This document shows positions 30,678 to 41,932 of a stretch of DNA of 64,000 bases, one piece after another. A program made the position numbers and the translations under genes. The notes below the pieces were generated by a model. The model did not search any database, had not been told where the DNA came from, and saw only the letters and a list, made by a program, of their open reading frames with translations. Source of the stretch: Porpolomopsis calyptriformis. Its lineage: Eukaryota; Basidiomycota; Agaricomycetes; Agaricales; Hygrophoraceae. Numbering within the stretch: the first letter of the stretch is position 1; every line of letters begins with the position of its first letter. The DNA lies in NCBI GenBank assembly GCA_951640195.1, contig OX621170.1, forward strand, positions 868,001-932,000, given 5' to 3'.

Positions 30678-32446
30678 AGTAGAAACCAATGGGGTGCCAA
30701 TCTTCTTCGTCATTCTCTTTCTGGGTTAAGACTGCACCTAGTGCAACACCAGAGGCATCTGTCTCCAGAAGGTAAGGAAGGTCTGGCTTCGGGGTTCTCA
30801 AAACAGGAGCAGAGGTAAGTGCATTCTTGAGGGTATCAAAAGCACATTGTTGCCTAGGGGTCCAAATCCATTCTTGATCCTTTCGTAGGAGCTCATTAAG
30901 AGGATGAGCAATCAGGGAGTAATCCTTGATAAACCTTCGCCAAAAGTTGGCAGTGCCAAGGAAGGATTGGAGATCTCGTTTCTTCTGGGGGATAGGCCAG
31001 GTTCTGATCACCTCAACCTTCTTGGGGTTAATAGCAATGTGGCCTTTTGAGATCATCATCCCCAGATAAATCACTTCCTTTTTCTTGAACTGGCACTTGA
31101 CAGGTTTGCAGGACAGTTGGTTCTTCTCCATGATCTCTAGAGTTTGTTCCATCCAATAGGTGAGTTCAGTAAGGTCCTTTCCCATGATCAAGATATCGTC
31201 AATATAGATGTGGACCTGTTTGGAATCGATAACCTCTTTGAAGAGAACATTGATCATTCATTGAAAGGAGGCAGGTGAGTTTCGCATTCCAAAGAACATA
31301 ATAGTGGGCTCGAATAGCCCTCGTCGAGTGTTGAAGGCTCCTTTCCATTCATCTCCTTCTTTAATACGAATATTGTTAAAGCCCCATTGGATATCCATGA
31401 CTGTGAACAGTTCCACTTCTGATAACTTGGTCTGTTGAATAATCTCAGAGATGAGAGGTAAGGGATAGGCATCTGGGATTGTGTGAGCATTCAGATAGTG
31501 ATAGTCTTGGATTGGACGTAGTCCAGCATCTTATCCTTGGGCATTAACTTCTTCACCTTTGGGAGTAAAGAAGAATGAGGCAGCTTGTTTGGAGTTCGAT
31601 CGTCGTATTCGTCCGCTTGCGAGTTGTTCCTCCAGGAATTCATTCAGCTTTCCCTGTTCATACTCAGTGAGTTTGTACACCTTTCCGATCTTAGGTCTAA
31701 AGGTAGGTTCGAGATCAATCGCATGGTTAAATTCTGGTCATCGTGGGGGAAGTTCATCGAAGGTAGTCTTCATAAACACCTTCCAGTGCCTCTAGTATTT
31801 CTTCAGCACATACTTCTTCATATCTTCCTCCATGGTAGTGGGTCTTGCATGGTCTCCCAGTGAGACCAATCTAATAATCTTGGCATAGGAGTTGCCATTC
31901 AATGTAGAGCCTACTCGTGACACTATTACTCCAGCCTGAGAAGTCTTGGTTGGGGCCACAGTCTGACGTGAAGTCAGTGTTCCAGCCTTCCAGTCAACCA
32001 GGGGATCATTACGTTTGAGCCATGGGTAGCTCAGGATAACCTGTATCATATCTCCTAAATTTGTTACTTCTAAATGGGTTCGTTCCCTAGGAAAATCAGG
32101 TGTCTCCATCCACAGGTCTACAGCATATTCAATGGGACCTCCTCGGTTGTCTGTCCCATCTGCGTTCCGCATGGGGATTGGTCCTTCCAATCAATAAAAA
32201 GGGATATTGCGCTCCTGCATGAAGTTCCAGTTTATAAAGCATCCAGAGGCGCCAGAGTCTATCAATACACTGGCGGCAATTTGTCTACCAGTGTCTGTGG
32301 TTTCCAACCAAAGGGGTATGGTTAAAAGCTTCTTCGCTCAAATCAAGTGCACCAAGAATTTGAGAAATAGATTGCATAGGGGTAGTGGTATACATAGAAA
32401 AGGAGTCCACAAAGCACAAGCTATTGTCCGGACTGTTCAAAAACCC
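30678..32446 (-). pseudogene. pol: Element D2 pol, 5' part (protease, RT, start of RNase H)
   Basis: Entered at GGGTTTT (32440-32446). It has LIDSGA protease, RT with intact YIDDI (D1 has YIND), and RNase H ETDASG, and is cut by C at 30678. TGA at 31738-31740 is shared with D1; a further stop is private. It joins 21988-23812 in the ancestral element. Confidence 0.88.
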
Positions 32447-33954
32447 TGTTTCTCCAAAGCTCTCTTCAGCTCTTCTTTCCTCTTAGGCTCCCAGTTAACA
32501 ATACCACACTTCTCGAAGTCTTGATGAGAATCTTCATTGGAGTTGACCTCCTCAATCGAGGCTGAGGTCTCCAGAACTCGAACATTTCTTCCTCAACCAG
32601 GTTTCTTTCCTCCACAACCTCTAGCTGCTGGGGTGAAGGAGTGGCTTCCAGAACCAGAAGTACTTGTCCTAGGAGCATTAGGACAAGAACTGGCAAAGTG
32701 GCCAAATTGTCCACAGTTGAAACATGCTCCTTTGGGAATTCCTCCTAGTGAAGCAGGCTTCTCTTCTTGTTTGATTCTAGGGGCAGCAGGGTTGGAATAG
32801 GTGGAGGGACCAGCAGGTGGTCCTTGTTAGTAGGGGGTGTTAGTAATGTAAGTGTTGCGAGTCTAGGGCTTAGAAGATGTTCTAGCTAGAAATTCTCAAT
32901 GTCTCCTGTCAAGTTCTGCAGCATGAGACTGCCATTCGAAGAGGGTGGTTGGTTGATGATCTGAGAGGTAGATCTGTCGCAAAAGGGAGGGGTTGAGTCC
33001 ATCTTTATATAAAGTTATCAAAGCTTCTTGTCCATATCCAGTATCATGGGCCCATCGATTGAAATTGATGTTGTACTCCTCTACGCTCTTGTTGAACTGC
33101 TTGACGTCCTTGATCTTCAGTTGAGCAGTTGACTTGGGGTCCAAGTCTCCAAAGTCTCAGGTGAGGGCTTGTTCAAAGACAGCCCAATCAGCACCAACCC
33201 AGTTCAACATTGTGTAAGCATCTACTTGATGCTCAGCCCATGGTTCTGCATTTCCTCCGATCATAAATGACAAGGCATAGATAATCTTGTCGGCCTCTGA
33301 GATTCCTTGTCATCCCAAATGGTTCAGCTTCACTTGATGCAGGAAGTTGCGAAACTTGGTGGGATTACCAGAGAATTTGTCAGGAGGGTTCATCTTGATC
33401 TTGGCAGGGGCAGGGGCAGGGGCAGGGGCAGGGACAAGTTGGGGGAATACTGGGGGTGCTTGGAAGGGTTGGGGAAATGGCCCAAGAGGGGCAGGGGGTT
33501 GGGGGCCTATGAGATTAGCCATCAATACTTGAAGTTGTTGTTCAATTCTATGACTTGCTTGCGCTTGGTCCTGTTGGACCTGCAGCAATTGTTGGTAATC
33601 CTGCTTCATGGTTTCGAAGGATACGTGTGGATCTTCTTCATCCTCATCATTGTCCTCAACTCGACCTTTCCCTTTTGAGTGAGAGGGACCCGCTTGTTCT
33701 TCTTCTTCTTGGGTAGGGTCAACCGTCTCATCAGGGATGGGAGCTGGGGAAGGAGGGAGAGAACCTTCCTGGGAGAGAGGGATAGCAGGGTGAGGGATAG
33801 TGGATGATGAATGAGTCAAAACCATTGGTGGAACGGTGGCAGTTGGATATTGGGGAGCTTGATGGGAATACAAGGGGAGAGAGCAAGCCTAATCGATATT
33901 TATGTCTGGGTAGTGAAAGTGATCTGGTGGGTGAAGACCTTCAGTGCTGGCCAG
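32437..33954 (-). pseudogene. gag: Element D2 gag, broken
   Basis: Same architecture as D1 gag: PAPAP tract, acidic stretch, capsid-like domain and CFNCGQFGHFASSC knuckle, ending QGF-TGA. It shares TAG (33889-33891) and TGA (33157-33159) with D1 and has private stops near 32830-32900. CTG at 33954-33952 is equivalent to the D1 candidate start. Confidence 0.75.
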
Positions 33955-33993
33955 ACAGAGTAGAGGTTGTATAGCATGGAGTGAGCAAGAAGG

Positions 33994-34004
33994 AAGTCTG
34001 TTTC
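33994..34004 (-). other. Element D2 primer-binding site
   Basis: GAAACAGACTT on the minus strand, as in D1, adjacent to the 5' LTR that starts at 34006. Confidence 0.8.
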
Positions 34005-34005
34005 T

Positions 34006-34364
34006 TGTTAGACGGCAGTCTAGGGTTGATTGCAAGGTTTTACTTCAGGCTCTGGGTGTAGGGTTTTAAAGGGTTGGCAGACTACTGATTGGGGTGTTAA
34101 CGAAAGAAACAGACTTATCCTAAGTCTATCTACTGCTAGCTTTATATACTAGCTAAGTATGAGTCATACTGACTATGTGTGAGTCGTAACGACTATGGAT
34201 GAGTCATGTAGATAAGGAGAGTGATGGTAGACTAAATATAGATATGGCTTAGTCACCTTCTGTTACTAAGCAGAGCTTGGGTAGCTAAGCGGCTATTGAT
34301 GTAAACTGTCTGATGTAAATAGGAATAGACGAGCAAAGGAAAAGGAAAAAATATATCTCTGATA
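34006..34364 (-). repeat. Element D2 5' LTR
   Basis: 359 bp, with the same TATA box, hairpin and 11-mer arrangement as D1. The outer terminal CA is changed to TA. Confidence 0.95.
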
Positions 34365-34369
34365 GAATA

Positions 34370-35989
34370 TTATTCAGATGTTTGAAGCAGATCCCAACTA
34401 TGAATGGTGTATAGATACATTGAAATAGTGGAATGAGTGAGTTTTTATTATTACATTTCTACTACTAAATCATACTTTCCCAATAGCAAGGTCTTTGGGC
34501 CTTCTGCTCAGTGTTGGGAAGAGACTTCCACCTCAAGCAATTCTACCTCAGATTTTGCAAAGATCCTTGTGGAGCATCGGGCCTGGATTGATAATAAAGA
34601 TGATACCCCTGCACATTTGGAATCCCCTATATGGGAACCTCATACTACAGAGCTCCACCTACCCACCAGTAACCTCAGTTCAGGTCAAGAGGACTGTGAC
34701 CTAAGTACCAACCAATAGCCTATCAACCCTAACCTTCTAGGCTTACCTCCCACATCTACACTGCCTGCACCTACCCAGCCTACTGCTAGTTCCAGCTGTC
34801 AGTTTGTTCCACCTACACACTAACCATTGTCCCCTATCCACACTCCAAGTGCAAATCAGGGCCCCTTTTCTAGAAGTCTACTCTCCAGTGCCTTGCACAA
34901 AGATCTCCCTCTGTTGCCCCCTGCAGCCTCCAAACAACCCCAAACTAAAACTAAGCTGGCTTCCAAAGCCTCAAAGGGCAAAGGATGTTGCTGGAACTGA
35001 TAATTAAGTACTTATTTTTTTTGTTCCATCATTCTGAATTTGCATCCTTAGCCTTGCTATCATTTCACTTATGCATCTGCCTCCCTGTGTTCTCATTGCT
35101 TTAATTTGTCAATTGCACTTCTACCATCATTCCCTCCCCTCTTATTGTTCTTAATGTTTTCTTGCCTTGCACACTGGACTTAGTATTTATATCAGTATTG
35201 TGTGTATCCATTTAGTGATCAGACTAATAAAAACTTATTGTACCTTACAAGGAATGGTGTGAACAAAATGAATTGACCATACAATGCATTGTAAGTAAGT
35301 ATCATAATAGGCAAGAATACCTGGTTCTCACAAGCAGACCAGATTAGCTAAACCCAACCTACAAAAGATCTTGGGGTTTGACATTACAAGGAGGGGGTCT
35401 TCTGGGTGGTCCAGGTTGACTATACCTGACAAGATCTGGCTGGCTCAGCTTCTTGGACTTTTGCTAATAATATGACTGCAGTTGAGGGCAGGTCTAGATA
35501 ATACTTGATGAAAAAATTTCAATCATATTCTTGACTGAAATCGACCAAATATCAACTAAATGTTGACTGAGTGTAGACTAAGTTTGATAGCAATTATTGG
35601 TATCCAAAATAACAACTAGATATCAACTAAACTCAGACTATTAACTCATCAAGTCAACTTCCATTTTTACTCACTACAGGTAGTAAAGTCAATGAAAAAT
35701 AATGAGTTGGTCACTACAAAGCTTGAAAGTAGTGAGTTTCACACTGAATCCAGCACTCACAAGTATTCAGTGAGTTTCACTGTGCATTGAAAAGTAATGA
35801 GTTAGTTCTTTACTCACTGAAAAGAAGTGTGTTCTTCACTCACTGAAAAGAAGTGTATCTTCTGACAATTAAATTCATTGCCAAACTCATTGATTTCAAT
35901 GGGCACAATGTGCATATACATATGTGCAACAATGAATTGAATACATGCTTTCCTATGTAGCTAATCTTCCTCTGCTGATGAGAAGTCCA
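34370..35989. other. AT-rich spacer with one open frame and tandem TCACTGAAAAG-like motifs
   Basis: A plus-strand frame at 34437-34718 and its Pro/Ser-rich continuation to about 35000 (ending ASKGKGCCWN after stops) are unrecognised and probably relic. At 35680-35900 repeated motifs of the type CACTGAAAAGAAGTG occur. They could be the terminal region of the neighbouring tnp2-type element, but ends were not defined. Confidence 0.4.
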
Positions 35990-37869
35990 ACTCTGAATTT
36001 GATTCCTGAGTGTTGTTGGTGATAAATATGCCCCTTGCTAGCCCTGCATTCTGATCAGCGATACCCCATTTCCCTCAACTTTGCACCTTGCCAACAACCC
36101 CACAGATATTCTTGATGTTAGTGATGATGGGTGCCAGCTCATACATGAAGTGTGTTACTATCCATGCCGCATCCTCCCCCTCTGTTCTCCAGGGTGTGAT
36201 CAGTGCCAGAGTTTGGGTCTTACCCTTGAGAACACCCTAGACACTCTCCATCCCTAAACAACATACAAGGATGTGATCCAAAGCTCTGTAATTGATTGTA
36301 TTGACATCTTCACCATATTCCCTAATAAAGGTGATTTTATACTGGGTAATATAATTGATTAGATTAAATAAGAGATACTAGCCTACAATACACCCAAACA
36401 AATAAGTTGTTCCAATAAAACTGACCACACCTTGCAAGCTTCCTTAGCCAGAATGCAGCCCTGATGGAGTCTCCCCTATGGCAGATATGCACCCTACCCC
36501 ACATAGGCATCTCATCAGGTAAGTGTGCTGCTATAGCATCTTGTTAGTGCCTAAGCAAGTTTGTGAAGTATTTGATAACCTTTCCATGTAGATCATTATC
36601 TAGATAATAATGCTTGGTGCAAGGCATTCTAAATATGTGATCTAGGTCTGGGTGATATCAGAATTAGATAACTGATAAAAGTTTAGACAAACACTCAGGG
36701 TAAATTACTTCACCTTGCCTCAACTCATCTGATTGCTGACCTTCAAAGGTTGAGAGCTCCTCATGAAGGTCGTACTTGACCACTAGTTGTCCAAGGTATG
36801 CTATGCAGAGTACCTGTTTATCTAGATTGGTGGATGGATTGCTTTGGGAATGCAGGCCAGTTTACAGAATACTGCAAAATCATTCTGTGGGAAATGTCCA
36901 TGTTGATTATGAAGGGCCAGTAGTATGGATATTGTTTGGGATGTGAAGGAGCCCATGTATCATGAGTACGCAGGTAGAGAGGCAGTCTTCTTGATATTAG
37001 TAGTAATACCTAATGAAATTCAAAATATATGTTGTCAAATGAAATTCTGTTACTTACTCTTTGTATAACTCCACCCAACTAATGATGTTACTCTCCATCT
37101 CATCAATCTGATCCAAGGTTAGTTTGAATTGCAACATTTTCTTCATAATCTTAGCTAATAGACACACATAGTTATAGTATTTGTTGTCCTGAAACTATCC
37201 CTTTAAGATGATTGGGGCAATATACATAAACCAGAATGCCCAGGCTTCAGCTGTGTAATAACCTGAGTCCTTATGGATGTTGCTAAGAAGACAAACATAT
37301 GATGATAGAATATCTCTTATAGTATTAGCTGTTTCAAGACCAATTTGTTCCTAGGTCTTTTCTGGGATTATATATGACCCTATGCTAACTTTGAGACCTT
37401 TGAATTTACTGCTCCAGTGTTTCTTCAGATTTGGGATGTTGTTCTCACAGAAGATGTGCATCCATTCCCAAGGGAATGATACTATAAAGTCAATAGATGA
37501 TATACACTGCAAGATGGGTAGATGTTGAATACCATAGACCTTTCCAATCTTCTCCTGATGGTCTTTTGTGGGAGCAGATTCCCATCTCTCAAGAGCAGAA
37601 ATGCTGAAACTATGCATGTGAAGTAGGAGTGTGCGAGGGTCCACAGATAGGTATTCCTGGTAATCAACATCAGGAGTGGTTAGGGGCTTATAGTAGATTT
37701 TTCTTGCTCCTGTAATATCTCTGACACCTTTGATTACACAGGAACAGCATGGGCAATAGGAGTTATACCCTCTGAGCCCTAGTATCTTCTCAATCGCCAC
37801 AATGTCACTGTGTTCTAGGATTGTGTATGTTGATATGACCCCTCTGTCCCCTGAGCACCATATATTCAA
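35990..37869 (-). pseudogene. tnp2-type (CACTA/Plavaka-like) transposase relic
   Basis: The best part is 37351-37869 (172 codons): GYNSYCPCCSCVIKGVRD, a zinc-binding-like motif typical of tnp2-family proteins, then FPWEWMHIFCENNIPNLKKHW and FKGL...GSYIIPEKT, matching the general pattern of fungal tnp2/Plavaka transposases. The frame continues leftwards with many stops. It would be a cut-and-paste transposase but is clearly dead. The left boundary is approximate. Confidence 0.65.
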
Positions 37870-38422
37870 CTATACAAATACTAGATGCCTATCAAGTCCT
37901 TCGAACACGAACACGAACCCTCCAAATGCCCCTGATAGCTCCCAAATGTCCTGAATGAGTTCGAGAAACATTGAATGCTCTGAACACAATTGAAGCTTTC
38001 TGAATGCAAATGAAAGTTTGTATATCAATGGGAAGACACTATTCAAAGGCATTAGTTCTCTTCTATTTCTCCCTTTTCATTTAACTTCTTCATTCCCATT
38101 CGCTACTTTCCCTTTAGATTATTAGAGAGGCTCCCTTCTATCATATACATTCAAAGGGATCCTTGTACTAGAAGATATATATACTGTATGTTGTAGCTAG
38201 TGATCCAACAAGTTAGATATTCACTTCTCTCTCGCTCTCAAGTCTAGATCCTCTCTAAGACTTCTTCTTGACTTCCTCTTTCAATTCTCTAACTCTTCCA
38301 ATCCCCCAATTGATCTTGTTCGCGAATGATCAAAGACTTCCTTTCCATGATCATCGATCATAGACTGTGTTGAGACTCTTTATAGTTGTCCTCGCACCTT
38401 GTTCTGTGTTTAGTTCTCATAC
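37870..38422. other. Spacer with TATA box and pyrimidine-rich leader-like DNA
   Basis: It contains ATATATATACTG near 38178 and a C/T-rich stretch (38235-38330) reminiscent of a fungal promoter and leader, or of an LTR U5 region, ending just before the short ORF disrupted by E. No firm boundaries. Confidence 0.35.
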
Positions 38423-38503
38423 ATGAAGCAGACATATCAATGTGTGGAGGTGAAAAATGGTTGCCATGCTTGCATCAAATGTTTAAACTCCTATAGCCAG
38501 TTG
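38423..38503 (+). pseudogene. Short Cys-rich ORF interrupted by element E
   Basis: ATG 38423 opens a frame with CVEVKNGCHACIKC. The reading frame resumes in phase after E and its AGTTG duplication at 47565 and stops at 47628-47630, about 49 codons in all. The pattern of Cys pairs resembles zinc-cluster-like proteins common in basidiomycete repeats. A possible splice donor GTAAGA follows in the right part, so the gene may have been longer. Confidence 0.4.
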
Positions 38504-38837
38504 TGTTAAGGCACAGGGATCTCCCAGTCAGCTTAGTGTGCTCAATGGAAAGAACCAAGACTCCAACCAAAGGTTAGAGGGGGGTGTCTTTGTTGAGATT
38601 GAAACTAGGGAATATAAACTCTGACTACGCTACTTATCTACTCTGAGTTTGAATTCTACAACTCAGCAATAATCCATGGAATGGCTGACTCAGCTGCTGC
38701 GCAACTGTGGATGTCAAAGCTGACCAATAGCAGTAATCCCTCTAATCAACAAGTAAGAAAGGAAAGTGGTGGATGGATAAGATAAGATTAGATGGGTTGT
38801 AATAAGATAAAAATGAAAACATCGATGCATCATAACA
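38504..38837 (-). repeat. Element E 3' LTR
   Basis: 334 bp, matching 47226-47559. In element orientation a purine tract (GAAGGGAGAGTGA) directly precedes it, a good polypurine tract. Confidence 0.93.
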
Positions 38838-38848
38838 TCACTCTCCCT

Positions 38849-39281
38849 TCAGAATCGCATCCACGCAAGGTTAATGTAGACATTGGAGATGTCTTGAACA
38901 GTCTTGTAGGAGCCAGCGGGGAGTGTAACAGGGGATGATAGGGAGGTAATGACCATATCGTCATTGGATGTCGAGGGCCAAAAGGGGGAGCGTGAGCTGG
39001 TATGTGTGGAGTACTTAGCCATGATCGTCCAATCGCATGACGAGAGTGATGGTATTAACTGGGTTTTCCTCATACATCCAAGCTCGACATACATAGGAGG
39101 GGAGATGAGGAAGGAGAATAGAGGCATCGAAGTCAGAATCCAGGACACGATCAACTTCAACAGGTGTGAGCGGAATGACAACGTCGATATTGTCAGACTT
39201 TGTCAGCAGTTTGTAACCTTCACCATATGAGTCAGTGACCAGATTGTAAAGATGATTGTCAATACCGAAGAAATTGTCCAT
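38849..39281 (-). pseudogene. Element E ORF3, unrecognised, frameshifted
   Basis: ATG at 39281, about 12 codons after the pol stop: MDNFFGIDNHLYNLVTDSYG, then PLTPVEVDRVLDSDFDASIL, in frame to 39015. The plausible continuation (KYSTHTSSRSPFWPS ... NVYINLAWMRF) is in another frame to 38849, so one indel near 39030 splits it. About 145 codons in total. No known domain is seen, nor similarity to the other ORF3 proteins. It is in the same position between chromodomain and 3' LTR. Confidence 0.55.
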
Positions 39282-39550
39282 ATGAATGACACAGATTTGA
39301 AGTCTCAGAGCTGGTCATTTCGGGTTCAGAGTGTGGAACTCGTCAACCAACTCTTGGGCATGTGCAACATCAGATGCAGACTGCCAAGTGTTCTCTTTGT
39401 TGGTGTAGCCCTCCTAATGTACTAGGTACTGGAGTTGCCTTTGGTAGATTCGGGAATCCAAGATTTTCTCAATGACGTATTCAGTTTCATCATCCAATTG
39501 GAGGGGAGGAGGAGGAGGGGGAGCCTTTTGATTTAGAAAGGAAGAGGGAT

Positions 39551-39762
39551 TGTAACAGATATTACTGTTACAGTGTGTACATTAGGGATGTAGTCCTTAT
39601 ATATTGGTGTTTGTACCAGAGAGCAGTATATAGGCAGTATTTACCCTTATTTAGGTAGTTCTTTTTATATCTTGCCACTGCTTGTACCAGGGTTACACAT
39701 ATCCAATAGATATTGGTTGTATCCAGCTGGTTGTGAGCACTGCAAGATCAAGAACTCTTACA
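39551..39762. repeat. Solo LTR inside element E pol
   Basis: 212 bp, TGTAACAG...TCTTACA, flanked by GGGAT (39546-39550 and 39763-39767). Removing it restores the reading YYP-SSFLNQKA across the site. The first 22 bases form a perfect 8-bp inverted repeat around ATATTA. No internal domain, so a solo LTR or LTR-like element. Confidence 0.75.
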
Positions 39763-40377
39763 GGGATAGTAAGGGGACAAGTAGGATTCATTGAAGACTG
39801 GATGCAAACCCATCCATTCATGGGGGAGTTCGAGATGGTAAGTGGAATGACCAACTTTCTCGATGACCTTGAATGGTTCAAAATGCTTGTTGTCGAGTTT
39901 CTTCATTGCGCAATTGGTCTTGATGTTTGTGGCGGCAAGCCAAACCTTGTCTCCAGGGGAATACTCATGAGTGGATCAAGATTGTTTATCGTGACTGGTC
40001 TTCATCTTCTCATTAGCTTATCCAAGGGCAGACTCAGTCTCTTGTCAGACACATTTCATTCGCTCAGTGAATTGGGTAGCAGATTCGTTCTGGACTTCTC
40101 TTCGGGTGTTGTTTCCTGACCAGGGATGTTAACCGTAATTGACATAGAAAGGAGTTTGAGTGGTGGCAGCATAGACAGAATTGTTGTATGAGAATTTGGC
40201 CAGCGCTAGCCATTCCTTCAAGTTGTCCTGATGGTGGTTGATGAAGACTCGTAAATACTGTTTGAGTGTTTGATTCATCCATTCAGATTGGCCATCAGTT
40301 TGTGGGTGGTAAGTGGTGGAAACATTTTGCATTGTGCCTAGGAGGTGGAAGAGGTCAGTTATGTACTTAGATACAAA

Positions 40378-40596
40378 TCAGGGATTGTCACAACTGTAGT
40401 TGCAAGTCTTTTTGTCAATCACAAGGCAGGCCTTGGAGCTCAATAAGTCTAGTAGGATACAGAAGAAAGTTCTGACAGGGACGTCTTCGTATAGAGTGAT
40501 GATTCCTTCTGAATTAAGTTTTACTTCTACAAAGAAGTTGTTCTGCGGGTTGAATCCGTTGCGTGCCTCTGCTGAGAGTTTAGGGAATATGGGCAT
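40378..40596 (-). pseudogene. Truncated ORF at the left edge of insertion K
   Basis: 72 codons from ATG 40596 (MPIFPKLSAEARNGF ... TFFCILLDLLSSKACLVID). The frame runs out of K into the target duplication, where it meets a stop, so the gene was cut at the K boundary. Unrecognised. It is divergent from the three-exon gene. Confidence 0.4.
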
Positions 40597-41049
40597 GAAC
40601 AGTTGGCTTAGTAATTATGGTTTTGTGTTTCTCTTTTCTTGTTCTGATGGAAAAGAAGTCTGATGATTCTGATTGCGTTCGTGCTACTACAAGTAATCTC
40701 ACAGGAGGACGAAGTGATGATCCGCTTCACCCTCAGGGTTTATATAGTATTTCTAAAATAGGAGTCACTATGAGTCAGCTTCCGCAGTCACCCCATTTTC
40801 TATTGTTCACAGCCCCCAGTTTAAGGTTTGCTATTGTTCTTAGTCATACTGTGTAAGGCTTGTGTTGTTCTGATGACTCAATTCTATTGGGCATAGCCTT
40901 CCGCAGCATTAGGCTGTGTTGTCTCATGACTGGTTTCTATAGTTCTTCTAGTTATGAGATCGCCGTTGTTTCTATCTCTTGTCTGGCGTATTGGGTTTCT
41001 CTTCTTTGACTGAGGAACCTCCTTTTGGTCCTCCCTTTGTGTCTTGGCA

Positions 41050-41057
41050 TATAAAAG
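41050..41057 (+). promoter_or_regulatory. TATA box of the K gene
   Basis: TATAAAAG, 47 nt before the ATG at 41104. Two ATTGTTC motifs lie upstream (40802 and 40833), like those in repeat F. Confidence 0.6.
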
Positions 41058-41103
41058 GTGTGGGTTGTATCCCTATGCTTCAGTTCAATCCTCGTCAATC
41101 ATC

Positions 41104-41932
41104 ATGACTCCTTCCCACCAAGGCCACTACGTTCGATTCTTCAAGCAGTCTGGAGTGGTGCACCGCACTGCTCCTGTCTTTCTCGATTGCGATTCGTTTT
41201 ATTACTACCTCCAGCGCATCCCCTCTGACGCCGACCTCTGTTGGTCTTCCTTCTCCTGCTTTGCTTGCGGTGGCAAGCACAAAGTCAAGAAGTGTCCATT
41301 CATTTGCTGGCCAATCCAGCATGCTTGCGGCTTGATGGAGGATCCACTTGGTGAGTATTTTGTTTTTGTCTTTATTAGTCTGTGTTTGTTGATAATAGGC
41401 TTTCCCTTTCTTAGCTTGGGATGATGACGCCCCTCCCCCTACTTCCCAGCTCCCTTTGGAGGAGCAGGTTAATTGGGGGTCTTACAAGTGGGCTGATTCC
41501 CTCCCTTCTGTCAAGAAGGAGGCAGTTGACTGGGCTGCCAGTCCCCCCTTCCGTCCTTGGACCCCTGGTCCAATGAGTTCTTTTTCTAGTGGTAAGCTCT
41601 CAATTCTCTCGCCCTCTTCATAATTTGTTGACTCTTTATTCTTAGTGGAAGATTTGTCGTCGTTGACCAATGTCAACGTCAAGATTGAGGAGGAAGAAGT
41701 TCCTCCTAGTTTGTTATGGAGTCCCACCAACGATTGGTTGGGTGAGGAAGCGAGAAAGATAGCAGTGGGTTTCATTGAGGGGAAGGCTGCCGAGTTGCAG
41801 GCCTCCGGTGGTGACACTAATGGGGCAATCTACTGGGGTAATAAGTTGGCCGCTTTAGATGGTCAAGTAGTTTCTAGTTTCATAGAGTTTTTGAGAGATA
41901 GTATGGTGCAGGAGATTGCCAAGACAGACTAG
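41104..41932 (+). CDS. Three-exon gene inside insertion K, Cys-rich, unknown function
   Basis: Exons 41104-41350, 41415-41591 and 41646-41932, joined by GTGAGT...TTAG and GTAAGC...TTAG introns of 64 and 54 nt. The joined frame is 236 residues without stops. An N-terminal part with aromatic residues is followed by CFACGGKHKVKKCPFICW (a CX2CX3HX4C knuckle-like motif) and further Cys/His, then an acidic, Trp/Pro-containing middle, and a C-terminal helical segment ending VQEIAKTD. I do not recognise the family. Correct phase at both splice junctions and a TATA box 47 nt upstream argue that it is functional or recently so, unlike the decayed host element around it. Confidence 0.7.

Larger units (their letters stand above)
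20543..34364 (-). mobile_element. Element D2: full-length copy of D, split by element C
   Basis: LTRs 20543-20901 and 34006-34364 are flanked by GAATA (20538-20542 and 34365-34369). The outer LTR ends in TA rather than CA by one transition. Element C with its AGTAG duplication interrupts the RNase H region; D1 at about 11720-11726 supplies the empty site. Without C the length is about 6.95 kb, as in D1. Confidence 0.95.

Noticed and set aside
35680..35900. CACTGAAAAGAAGTG-like repeats as CACTA-element ends
   Set aside because: No matching inverted end or 2-3 bp target duplication could be located for the tnp2 relic.
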